From Thalassobacillus devorans (GTDB lineage: Bacteria; Bacillota; Bacilli; Bacillales; Halobacillaceae): a DNA stretch of 64,000 nucleotides. Positions 50,469 to 58,311 of this stretch are shown here, one piece after another (position 1 is the stretch's first letter; each line of letters opens with the position of its first letter). The stretch spans positions 1,674,001 through 1,738,000 of the forward strand of contig NZ_FXEH01000006.1 in the NCBI RefSeq assembly GCF_900176565.1, given 5' to 3'. A model generated the notes under the pieces. The model ran no database searches. It saw only the letters and a list, made by a program, of their open reading frames with translations, and had not been told where the DNA came from. A program made the translations under genes and the position numbers.

Positions 50469-51557
50469 TTATAAACTGTCTGCACCAGTTATATCGTTTA
50501 TAGTCACCGGCTCTGCATAAGGGACACCATCTTCACTATATACCTGTTCTACCCCATCTACGTGTACCTCGACAGCTTCCACTCCTTGTTGGTCTGTAAG
50601 TGTCATAACCAGGCTCTTCATCACATGTTCCGACACCGATTGCTTTTCTTGATTGGATAGGAGTGCTTCGTTGAATGACAGGGACAGCACCCCATCTTCA
50701 AAGCTTGTCTCCAGCAGTTCAGCTTCCTCGTTAAACGCTGTCAGTAATGGAAGATCAAAGGAAGGACCTTCTACCAGGGCTTGTACGATAGATTCATAAG
50801 AGTCGTTGTCACTTGTATTCAAGTGGGTAGTTACAGGTACATAATAAAAGTCCTGATTCTCATTTTGAGCAGGATAGTAAAGCGTCACAGCTTTACTATC
50901 CATCACATCTGCCTCGTCACTTGCGTAGATGTTAATACCATCCGCTCGTGAGACTCCCGAGGAGATAGGAGTGCCTTTCACAGGCATAACTTCCTGCTCA
51001 TGCCCATTGATCCAAAGCTTTATTCGTTCTACGTTCTCAAATTGCGTTAGTGTATAAGTCATCGCCTGAAGAATCTTTTGCTCATCTTCCGGGGCATATT
51101 CTGCAAACTCTTTGGATACATCTACGATCATAGTTCCATCTTCTTTAAGGTTCAACCCTAAAATTTCTGTCCCTGCAGGCAAGACTGCTTCAAATCCGTT
51201 CGGAAGTAGTTCAGTGACTGGACCGCCTTTTACGAGGTATTCTAAAGATTGAGTAGCTACCTCTTTAGAAGAAATGTTGGGCAACTCCAAGGTTTGAGAA
51301 ACAACCATACCATTGGCGTCCAATAAGTAAAGTTGACGAGTTGAGGTTCCGGTTGCCTCCTCGTTAGCCTCGCTATTTGTATCGTCAACCGAATCTTCGG
51401 TAGTCTTATCAGCTGCTTCATCGGTTTGATCAACGTAGTCTACATCCTGGGGTGCGTCCATTTTTTCTATGGACTGCTCGCCTTCAAAAAAACATCCTGT
51501 CAATAATAGCGTGGTCGACAGGCCGATTACCAGTGATCCAATAACTCGCATTTTCAT
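50469..51557 (-). CDS. gerM: Spore germination lipoprotein GerM
   Basis: GerM is needed for sporulation and spore germination. The 362-residue precursor has a signal peptide with lipobox LTGC (Cys22), an acidic Thr/Asp/Glu linker (about 30-75) and two tandem GerMN domains (about 75-205 and 225-345). Each ends in a strand like VERIKLWINGHEQ or VEAVEVHVDGVEQ. The start follows AGGAGGGG. Two Met codons (residues 1 and 3) are possible starts. Confidence 0.92.
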   Translation of the reverse strand: MKMRVIGSLVIGLSTTLLLTGCFFEGEQSIEKMDAPQDVDYVDQTDEAADKTTEDSVDDTNSEANEEATGTSTRQLYLLDANGMVVSQTLELPNISSKEVATQSLEYLVKGGPVTELLPNGFEAVLPAGTEILGLNLKEDGTMIVDVSKEFAEYAPEDEQKILQAMTYTLTQFENVERIKLWINGHEQEVMPVKGTPISSGVSRADGINIYASDEADVMDSKAVTLYYPAQNENQDFYYVPVTTHLNTSDNDSYESIVQALVEGPSFDLPLLTAFNEEAELLETSFEDGVLSLSFNEALLSNQEKQSVSEHVMKSLVMTLTDQQGVEAVEVHVDGVEQVYSEDGVPYAEPVTINDITGADSL

Positions 51558-51709
51558 GCTTTCCCCTCCTATGATGGTTTGTACTATTATGTATACGAGC
51601 TTGTGGGAAAATTAGACCAAAGAAGATTCACTAAAAAAGCTTCGATTGCCCGAAAGTTGTAACAACAAAATTCCTCATTAGCGACAGCTAAATTACCATT
51701 CCAGAACAA

Positions 51710-51835
51710 AAGTGCAAGCGCCTTGCTAATCACAGAGAGGATTGACTTAAGACCTCGAGGGGCAGGCGCTGGCCGATGAAGGCGCCACGTCCTGTGGCGA
51801 CATCGGCACTAGCACGTCCTGTGCGTCGGAGCTGG
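51710..51835. repeat. Structured intergenic repeat with twin GTCCT-loop hairpins
   Basis: The 385-base gap between gerM and racE contains a GC-rich structured block. AGCGCCT (51717) is inverted at AGGCGCT (51764). GCCGATG/CATCGGC (51772/51801) encloses CGCCAC-GTCCT-GTGGCG (51783-51799), and GCAC-GTCCT-GTGC follows (51812-51824). No open frame is convincing. It resembles intergenic repeats common in Bacillaceae, from memory and unverified. Confidence 0.6.
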
Positions 51836-51893
51836 ATAGATCCCACCACGAAAAGTTATCCACAAAAAGAAAGCTTTATAATTTCCTAGACAA

Positions 51894-51930
51894 TAAAAAA
51901 TACCGCTCAGGCAGAATGCTGAACGGTATC
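51894..51930 (-). terminator. racE terminator
   Basis: ATACCGTTCAGCA pairs imperfectly with TGCCTGAGCGGTAT and is followed by TTTTTATTG on the minus strand. Confidence 0.85.
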
Positions 51931-51942
51931 TAACATTTAATA

Positions 51943-52746
51943 TCAATCAATGATGACAGGTTTTAAATACTCAATTGGTTCCTCAAACCAGATATTCGCA
52001 ACTTTTTCGAATTTCTCCAGGTCGCCGGTGGTATAAAATTCATGTTGCGGCTTATCATCTCCGTTAAATGTAAGCTTCTGATAAGCTAATATCAAACTGA
52101 CTTCACGTGCAGTTTCTTCCCCGGAGCATATGACTTGGATTTTTTTACCCATTTCTTGTTGAATCAAATGTCTGATCAATGGATAGTGGGTGCATCCTAA
52201 AATAAGTGTATCGATTCCATTATTGGCCTTTAGGGGGTGAAGTGAGTTTTTCACAGTTTCTTCTGCTAATTCACCTTCTAAAATGCCATCTTCCACCATA
52301 GGAACAAACGCCGGGCAGGCAAGCCCTTTGACTACAATCGACTTATCGATTCCATGCAGGGCTTTCGTATACGCCTGACTGCTTATGGTACCTTCTGTTC
52401 CTATCACTCCTATCCGCTTATTTTGGCTCACTTTGATGGCCGCTCTTGCACCAGGTTGAATGACTCCGATAACGGGAATTTCCAGCTTTTCTTGAAGTTC
52501 TTCCAAAGTAAAGGCAGTAGCTGTATTACAGGCTACCACTAATAATTTAATATCTTTATTGAGAAGATGATTGACCATTTGCCACGTGAATTCTATTACT
52601 TCCTCTCGAGTCCGGGGACCATACGGGCAGCGCTTTGTGTCTCCCAAATAAATCAGCTGCTCATTAGGCAGCTGCCTCATTAATTCTCTTGCAACCGTTA
52701 ATCCCCCTACACCGGAATCAATCACACCAATAGCTTGTCGTTGCAC
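51943..52746 (-). CDS. racE: Glutamate racemase
   Basis: RacE makes D-glutamate for peptidoglycan. The 267-residue protein has IGVIDSGVGGLTVARE and the two catalytic cysteines in VVACNTATAF and LILGCTHYPLIRH. It lies between ysmB and gerM as in B. subtilis. Cytoplasmic. Confidence 0.96.
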   Translation of the reverse strand: MQRQAIGVIDSGVGGLTVARELMRQLPNEQLIYLGDTKRCPYGPRTREEVIEFTWQMVNHLLNKDIKLLVVACNTATAFTLEELQEKLEIPVIGVIQPGARAAIKVSQNKRIGVIGTEGTISSQAYTKALHGIDKSIVVKGLACPAFVPMVEDGILEGELAEETVKNSLHPLKANNGIDTLILGCTHYPLIRHLIQQEMGKKIQVICSGEETAREVSLILAYQKLTFNGDDKPQHEFYTTGDLEKFEKVANIWFEEPIEYLKPVIID

Positions 52747-52776
52747 ATTCCTTCCTCCTCATTCTATGCTGACTGG

Positions 52777-53244
52777 TCACTTTGTCTCTTGGCCTTCGGA
52801 ATGGAGCATTTGCTCATGAAGCATGTGCAACAACTGGTTCAATGTTTCAACTTGTTCTGATGGAACATCCTTTAAAACACCTTCCAGATAAGCTTGTCGT
52901 TTTTCAATGACTTCATGAATAATTGCTGTCCCTTTCGATAATACATGAATTCTGACCACTCGCCGATCTTTCGGATCCCTCACCCGCTCCACCAGCTTAT
53001 TTTTTTCCATTCGATCAACAAGGTCGGTAGTGGTGCTGCACGCCAGGTTTAGGCAAGAGGAGAGCTCGCCAATGGTCATATCCCCTTTCTCCAGCAGCCA
53101 CTGCAAAGCCAGAAACTGTGGAGCAGTTATCGGGTAATGGTTTAATATCTCCCGGCCTTTTTGCTTTATGATACCCGATATGTATCTCATTTCTTTTTCA
53201 ATTTCAGAAATTACTGTTGTGGTTTCAGTGTTTGCCAAATACAC
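52777..53244 (-). CDS. ysmB: MarR-family transcriptional regulator YsmB
   Basis: The 155-residue protein has a MarR winged helix (about residues 40-115): TIGELSSCLNLACSTTTDLVDRMEKNKLVERVRDPKDRRVVRIHV. It should dimerise and bind an operator, ligand unknown. The start is GTG 53244, or more likely TTG two codons on, which is better spaced from GAGGAG. Position upstream of racE matches ysmB. Confidence 0.88.
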   Translation of the reverse strand: MYLANTETTTVISEIEKEMRYISGIIKQKGREILNHYPITAPQFLALQWLLEKGDMTIGELSSCLNLACSTTTDLVDRMEKNKLVERVRDPKDRRVVRIHVLSKGTAIIHEVIEKRQAYLEGVLKDVPSEQVETLNQLLHMLHEQMLHSEGQETK

Positions 53245-53360
53245 GCACTCCTCAAAGAATAAGCTTTTCCTTCATTCTCGTCGTTTCCTTACAAAATTTC
53301 AAGAAAGAAATCTGTAACAGCTAATGACCTTATAATAATAAATGAAAAATAGGTTTGTCG

Positions 53361-53452
53361 CCAGCGAGTGATTTCCCGTACCTCCAAACCGTTACTACCG
53401 TAACGGAAACAACATATCTCGAAACTGAGTCTTCAAGAAAAAGGAGCTTTAA
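53361..53452. repeat. Truncated right end of the palindromic repeat, copy C
   Basis: From GCGAGTGATTTCCCG to GGAGCTTTA this matches the right end of copy A (10156-10246), including ACCTCCAAAC, TAACGGAAACA and TCTCGAAACTGAGTCTTC. The left arm and middle are missing. It lies in the 316-base gap between ysmB and gerE, which otherwise holds only the gerE terminator. Confidence 0.75.
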
Positions 53453-53490
53453 TGGAACAACAACACGGGGGTTGAGCAGAGCCGAGAGAT

Positions 53491-53522
53491 AAAAAAAGAA
53501 TCACAAAAAACTTGTGATTCTT
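53491..53522 (-). terminator. gerE terminator
   Basis: AAGAATCACAA/TTGTGATTCTT with a T-rich loop is followed by TTTTATC on the minus strand. Confidence 0.88.
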
Positions 53523-53560
53523 GAAGGAACGGCAGTAATTAAACCGTCAATTAAAGTGAA

Positions 53561-53785
53561 CTAAAGTTTTAATTCCCCCATCCTCAACAGCTCAATGACC
53601 GCTTGCGATCGCCCCTTGACACCCAATTTTTGCATGGCATTTGAAATATGGTTGCGGACAGTCTTTTCAGAGATAAACAGTTCTTTTGCAATTTCTTTTG
53701 TAGTTTTATCTTGGACAAGGAGCTCAAAGACTTCTTTTTCACGTTTCGTCAAAATTTGTTTTGGTCTGTAGTCGTTCTCCTTCAA
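53561..53785 (-). CDS. gerE: Late mother-cell sporulation regulator GerE
   Basis: GerE is a stand-alone LuxR-type DNA-binding protein that activates and represses sigma-K coat genes. The 74-residue protein is almost all helix-turn-helix (LTKREKEVFELLVQDKTTKE... and ISEKTVRNHISNAMQKLG) and agrees in length with B. subtilis GerE. The start is TTG 53783-53785 with AAGGAGGGG upstream. A sigma-K-like promoter precedes it. Confidence 0.96.
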   Translation of the reverse strand: MKENDYRPKQILTKREKEVFELLVQDKTTKEIAKELFISEKTVRNHISNAMQKLGVKGRSQAVIELLRMGELKL

Positions 53786-53841
53786 ATGTGTACCCCTCCT
53801 TGCTCTTTGAGCTGCACTGAGAGGGAATTATTTAGTCATAA

Positions 53842-53870
53842 TATCGTATGAAGAGAGATTGACTGCTGTT
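53842..53870 (-). promoter_or_regulatory. Sigma-K-like promoter of gerE
   Basis: AACA (53867-53870), 16 bases, CATACGATA (53842-53850), a full match to the sigma-K -10 CATANNNTA. gerE is sigma-K dependent in B. subtilis. It lies in the short gap after the response regulator gene. Confidence 0.6.
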
Positions 53871-53876
53871 CCGTTT

Positions 53877-54530
53877 CTATGAAGATTTAGAAATTAAACC
53901 TAATTCTTGGGCTTGTAACAGAGCCTCTGTACGTGATCTGACATTCAATTTATTGAAAATTCCTGTTAAAGTATACTCCACACTTCGTTGAGACATGTGA
54001 AGCTTTTGCGCTATTTCACGGTTAGTCAACCCTGCTGCAATTTCCTGCAAAATCGACTGTTCTTTTTCATTTAAAGAAATATCCGTACCTACCGGTGAGT
54101 CAATTTGATTACTAGGGCAAGCTTCTGTGCGTCGCAATTGCTTAAACAAATGAAGCGGGATAACAACTTCATCGCGTAAAGCACACCGAATAACAGTGAC
54201 TAGTTCTTCTTTGCTGGCAGTCTTGCTTACGAAACCGGAAATGTCAGCTTCTACGAGCATATTAAAGTGAGTACTTAAATCAAAACCCGTATAAATCAAA
54301 ATAACCAAATCCGGATAATTTTGTCTGACTTTTTTCGCTAACTCAACCCCATTCAAACCCGGCATATATAAATCAAATAAGAGCACATCATAATTATATT
54401 TCTCTATATATTTTTTCGTATCTTCACTGTTGGAGATTACATCCACTTGTATATCTTGTTCTTGTTCGAGCATGGCTTTTGTTCCTTCTCCAACAGCGGG
54501 ATGATCGTCGACAATCAAAACTCTGTTCAT
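53877..54530 (-). CDS. NarL/ComA-family response regulator
   Basis: The 217-residue protein has a receiver domain (about 1-120) with acidic pocket DD (8-9), phospho-acceptor D53 in LLFDLYMPG, and the conserved Thr and Lys (IYTG, VSKTAS). A LuxR-type helix-turn-helix follows (about 150-210). It overlaps the kinase gene by four bases, so they form a cognate pair. It is ComA-like in layout; orthology is not certain because comQ and comX are absent. Confidence 0.9.
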   Translation of the reverse strand: MNRVLIVDDHPAVGEGTKAMLEQEQDIQVDVISNSEDTKKYIEKYNYDVLLFDLYMPGLNGVELAKKVRQNYPDLVILIYTGFDLSTHFNMLVEADISGFVSKTASKEELVTVIRCALRDEVVIPLHLFKQLRRTEACPSNQIDSPVGTDISLNEKEQSILQEIAAGLTNREIAQKLHMSQRSVEYTLTGIFNKLNVRSRTEALLQAQELGLISKSS

Positions 54531-56857
54531 ATCATAACCCCCTTCTGTACGGTGACTTGCGGAATAGTTACCTCCATACGGAATCCTGCTCCTGGTGCGG
54601 TTTCTACATTCATTTTCCCATATAGACCATTAACTCTCTGTTCGATTCCAGAGAGACCGAAGTGAGAAAACAAATCTTTTAGAATAGAATAATCCATCCC
54701 GATACCATTATCTGAATAGTAAAGGTGTACCCGATTGCCATCATTGAACAGACTCAATTTAACGACTTTAGCTTCTGAATGTTTCATAGCATTGGATAAT
54801 AACTCCTGGACAATTCTGTAAATCGCAAGAATTCTTTCCTGGTCTAACTCCACGTTAAAGTATTGGTCATCGAAATAAACAGTAAAGTTAGAACGTAATT
54901 GATATTGCTGGATGAGATTACGCAAAGATTGAACCAAGCCTAACTCCTCTATGAAGGCCGGGCGTAATTCATTACAAGTTTCCCTAGTTAGATGAATGCT
55001 ATCAAGCAGGGATTCTTTAAACATCATAAGCTCAGCTTTCAATGAATCATTGGCAACCGGACGATTTTGCAACAAATCATCTACTTTTCTATATAAATAT
55101 AATTGCTCCTGTAACACAGTATCATGGATATCAATAGATAATTGTTTTCTTTGATTCTCTGCAATGGTGAAGAGCAGACGAGATAGCCATGTGGGATATT
55201 GCTGGTTGTGATCATCATTTTTTAATTGTTTTAATTCTTTTACCAGATCTTCAATCAATGCCAAATTTTCCAGAGCGATATTTGTATTATGAGCAACTGT
55301 CTGCAGGTACGTTTTTTCATCACGGTTCAATGTCGTAAAGTCTTTTTTCCCCGTACACCAGACCATGGTTACTTTGTGAAGGGAGTGGCCTACTACAATA
55401 CCAAAGCCTTCTTCTGTTTCAATTAACTTTCCAATCTCTGAATGTGACTCTTGTAAAACCAATGTAACATGCTTGAGCAGATGTTCTGGTACTTCCCTAT
55501 ATACGCAATACGGTTGTGATTTTAAATGTTTTGAATAGACATAGACTTCTTTCACATTCAGGACATTTTTAAGCTCGTAACGTAATCGTTTCAATAAATC
55601 CACTACATTTGTTTCTTTTTTCATGTCCTGGGACATCCGATGCATACTATCCTGATAACTATATTTAGCCGCAATCAGCCTCCGTTGCAGTCTAAAATCT
55701 AATGTTTCTTTAATCATCAAAAATAAAATCAGCACAATATGAATGAATAGATAAAGCTGAGCAAGTTTGATCGCCGGAAATATCTGCTCAACCATAAAGG
55801 AGCCAGCTACTAAAAGGAGTATGCTCGGTAAAAAACTGATGACAGTATAATACCTAAGCCTTCCCATTACAAAGGTGATATCCATCAACCGTTGTCTTGT
55901 TACCATATAAACAAAAGTAATCGGCAAAGCAAAAGCGAAAATTGCAGCAACATCCAATGGGATAATTTGCTGGCCAAGAACTAAGCTTGGAATCAAATAG
56001 AAACAAATATACGGTAAAAATGCTACACTCATACCTAAATTGATGTACTTAAACATCGGACCATATGGAGTGGTCTTATATTTGTAATACCCAGTTAAAA
56101 TTAATCCAAGTGAAAAAATAATCAGAAAAAATAATAAAACGTTCGGCAGCCGATCCATAAATAATGGATAATGAAGGTTTAAGAGAAAGTACGCTTCAGC
56201 TGCAGATACAATACTGACAATCACATACAGGATAAAATAAATATACTTAGAAAACCATTTAACCGAGAATTCAAGAAAATAGGCATATAAAAAATGAATT
56301 AATATTACAGGGGCAAAGAGAAATAGTGTGACATTAAGAAAAGTAGCGTATAAGTCATTTCGGATAGCCCCACTATTCGTCATTAACCCTAAGGCAATGG
56401 TCATAAAGAATAAAATCAGTAAATTTGAGGAATAACGAGACTTCTTGCGATTATATAGCGTATAAGCAATAGCCACTATAATTATAAAAAAGAGGACAGG
56501 CATCATGATATATAAAAGCCAATGCTGAAGACTCAATCCTTCTATATTATCAAATTGGACTTTTTCTCCTTCATATTCGATCGTAAGTGTTTGGATCTTT
56601 TCAATTTCACCGTTGAGATTTACCGTATAATGCTGAAGTGGAGGTTTATCGTTTATTGCCGTGACTTTACTTCCTAACGGCAGTTCATTTCTAATAGCCC
56701 AGCCTTGATTTTCCAAAGCTGCTATTTTAACTTCTCCTGACTGTTCTTCTGTCTCTATGCCTATATAAGGATAAGCCAAGGAGACATATAGCAAATAAAA
56801 GGCAGACAACAGGAAAAACAACCCTATAGCAACATTTTTTTTATTAATTATCCCCAA
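54527..56857 (-). CDS. ComP-like membrane sensor histidine kinase
   Basis: The protein of about 776 residues has one N-terminal membrane segment, an extracytoplasmic region with a PDZ-like stretch (QGWAIRNELPLGSKVTAINDKPP), seven or eight further membrane segments (to about residue 385), a GAF-like region, and a HisKA_3 domain with the phospho-acceptor His near residue 578 in QLSIDIHDTVLQEQLYLYRK. It ends in a HATPase domain (LLSNAMKHSEA, DNGIGMD). This is the ComP layout. The start is probably TTG 56857 after AAGGGGGGAG; an ATG at 56917 lacks a site. No comX or comQ is adjacent, so the signal is unknown. Confidence 0.88.
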   Translation of the reverse strand: MGIINKKNVAIGLFFLLSAFYLLYVSLAYPYIGIETEEQSGEVKIAALENQGWAIRNELPLGSKVTAINDKPPLQHYTVNLNGEIEKIQTLTIEYEGEKVQFDNIEGLSLQHWLLYIMMPVLFFIIIVAIAYTLYNRKKSRYSSNLLILFFMTIALGLMTNSGAIRNDLYATFLNVTLFLFAPVILIHFLYAYFLEFSVKWFSKYIYFILYVIVSIVSAAEAYFLLNLHYPLFMDRLPNVLLFFLIIFSLGLILTGYYKYKTTPYGPMFKYINLGMSVAFLPYICFYLIPSLVLGQQIIPLDVAAIFAFALPITFVYMVTRQRLMDITFVMGRLRYYTVISFLPSILLLVAGSFMVEQIFPAIKLAQLYLFIHIVLILFLMIKETLDFRLQRRLIAAKYSYQDSMHRMSQDMKKETNVVDLLKRLRYELKNVLNVKEVYVYSKHLKSQPYCVYREVPEHLLKHVTLVLQESHSEIGKLIETEEGFGIVVGHSLHKVTMVWCTGKKDFTTLNRDEKTYLQTVAHNTNIALENLALIEDLVKELKQLKNDDHNQQYPTWLSRLLFTIAENQRKQLSIDIHDTVLQEQLYLYRKVDDLLQNRPVANDSLKAELMMFKESLLDSIHLTRETCNELRPAFIEELGLVQSLRNLIQQYQLRSNFTVYFDDQYFNVELDQERILAIYRIVQELLSNAMKHSEAKVVKLSLFNDGNRVHLYYSDNGIGMDYSILKDLFSHFGLSGIEQRVNGLYGKMNVETAPGAGFRMEVTIPQVTVQKGVMI

Positions 56858-56926
56858 GATGCTCCCCCCTTGAAATTCTTTCCCCAGCCCCAGCCTACTT
56901 TTAAAATAAGAATTCATAAAATTTCA

Positions 56927-56958
56927 CAAAAAGAAGCCAGCAACTGATCGCTGACTCT
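56927..56958 (-). terminator. ysmA terminator
   Basis: AGTCAGC/GCTGGCT with an 8-base loop is followed by TCTTTTT on the minus strand. Confidence 0.75.
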
Positions 56959-56992
56959 TTTATTATACAGAATAATTGAAGTTTATCGACTG

Positions 56993-57454
56993 TCAAAAAC
57001 AAGCAGTAGATTCGGATTCAAGTTTATGTTTAAACTCGTCACCCAATGGCACTGGTTTACCGGTGGATGAATCGACTTGCACTATCCTCCCCCTACCAGT
57101 CAAAGCTGTTCCCCCTTCTTCCGTGAGCGCCAAATAATGAAGATCGTAAGAAGTATTCCCTATTTGTTCAGCCTTCACGAATATTTTCAGAATATCATCA
57201 AAATAAAGTTGGCGATGGAAGTCACATTGTAGATCAGCAACCACAGGGACAACTTTGGGTTCTTTGACTTTATTGAGAGAGAGACCCAATTGTTTCATGA
57301 ATTCAATACGTGCTTCCTCAAAATATATAAAGGGCACAGTATTATTCATATGGCCAAATTGATCTGTTTCAGAAAACCTGATACGAACTTCTATGTTAAA
57401 CTTAAACCCCTTCGTCCACTTGTCAATATCATCGATATACTCTGGCGTTTTCAT
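56993..57454 (-). CDS. ysmA: Hotdog-fold thioesterase YsmA
   Basis: The 153-residue protein has the 4-hydroxybenzoyl-CoA thioesterase-type pattern VRIRFSETDQFGHMNNTVPFIYFEEARIEF, with Asp (here SETDQFGHMNN) as the likely catalytic residue. It should hydrolyse an acyl-CoA; substrate unknown. The start at 57454 (MKTPEYI) lies after an AAGGGGG site; the extension to 57529 runs into the sdhB terminator. Position downstream of sdhB matches ysmA. Confidence 0.85.
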   Translation of the reverse strand: MKTPEYIDDIDKWTKGFKFNIEVRIRFSETDQFGHMNNTVPFIYFEEARIEFMKQLGLSLNKVKEPKVVPVVADLQCDFHRQLYFDDILKIFVKAEQIGNTSYDLHYLALTEEGGTALTGRGRIVQVDSSTGKPVPLGDEFKHKLESESTACF

Positions 57455-57488
57455 GCTTCCTGCCCCCTTAATTTCCATTTGCCTATGT

Positions 57489-57528
57489 AACAAAAGAGCC
57501 TCTCCGTGATAGGCGAGGCTCTTTTGCA
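57489..57528 (-). terminator. sdhCAB terminator
   Basis: The 12-bp stem CAAAAGAGCCTC/GAGGCTCTTTTG with a 12-base loop lies 17 bases after the sdhB stop. Confidence 0.9.
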
Positions 57529-57544
57529 TTGGATAAGCTTAATA

Positions 57545-58309
57545 TTATAGCTTATTATCGCTCCCGAAGAAGCTTTTGAAAGATTCAATAGCTGTGTCAC
57601 GATAGATAGCAGCTAAGGATGTAGTCAATGGGATACCTTTCGGGCAAGACTGCACACAGTTTTGCGCATTCCCGCAACCCATGATTCCACCATCTCCCAT
57701 GACAGTTTCCAGCCGTTCGCTTTTATTCATTTCCCCTGTCGGATGTGAATTGAACAAGCGGACTTGAGAAATAGCTGCCGGCCCAATAAAATCTGATTTA
57801 CTATTCACGTTTGGACATGCTTCCAGGCAAACACCACATGTCATACACTTAGATAATTCGTATGCCCATTGGCGCTTGCTCTCTGCCATACGAGGACCAG
57901 GTCCTAAATCATAAGTTCCATCAATTGGCACCCATGCTTTGACACGCTTCAAAGAATCAAACATCCTGCTGCGGTCCACAGCCAAGTCTCTGGTAATAGG
58001 GAATGTGCTCATTGGAGCCAGACGAATCGGCTGTTCCAGCTGATCGACTAATGCTGTACAGGATTGGCGTGCCTTCCCATTGATGATCATGGAGCAAGCA
58101 CCACACACTTCCTCAAGGCAGTTCATATCCCAAAATACTGGTGTTGTTGCCTCCCCTTTGGCATTAACAGGATTTCGCCGAATTTCCATTAATGCAGAAA
58201 TGACATTCATATTTTCGCGATATGGAACTTCGAACGTTTCTTCATACGGGGCAGATTCAGGACTGTCTTGTCGTTCGATAATGAGTGTGATTTTTTTCTC
58301 TTCACTCAT
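57545..58309 (-). CDS. sdhB: Succinate dehydrogenase iron-sulfur subunit
   Basis: SdhB carries electrons from FAD to the cytochrome b subunit. The 254-residue protein has the [2Fe-2S] ligands in CLEEVCGACSMI plus a later Cys (ARQSC), and the [4Fe-4S]/[3Fe-4S] sets CMTCGVCLEACP and CGNAQNCVQSCPKG. The start at 58309 has AAAGGGGG nine bases upstream, overlapping the sdhA stop region. Confidence 0.96.
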   Translation of the reverse strand: MSEEKKITLIIERQDSPESAPYEETFEVPYRENMNVISALMEIRRNPVNAKGEATTPVFWDMNCLEEVCGACSMIINGKARQSCTALVDQLEQPIRLAPMSTFPITRDLAVDRSRMFDSLKRVKAWVPIDGTYDLGPGPRMAESKRQWAYELSKCMTCGVCLEACPNVNSKSDFIGPAAISQVRLFNSHPTGEMNKSERLETVMGDGGIMGCGNAQNCVQSCPKGIPLTTSLAAIYRDTAIESFKSFFGSDNKL

Positions 58310-58311
58310 GA

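Noticed and set aside
51558-51600. Sigma-E promoter upstream of gerM (TCTAATT-N14-TATACATA)
   Set aside because: Only about 5 of 7 and 5 of 8 consensus matches, too weak to list as a feature.
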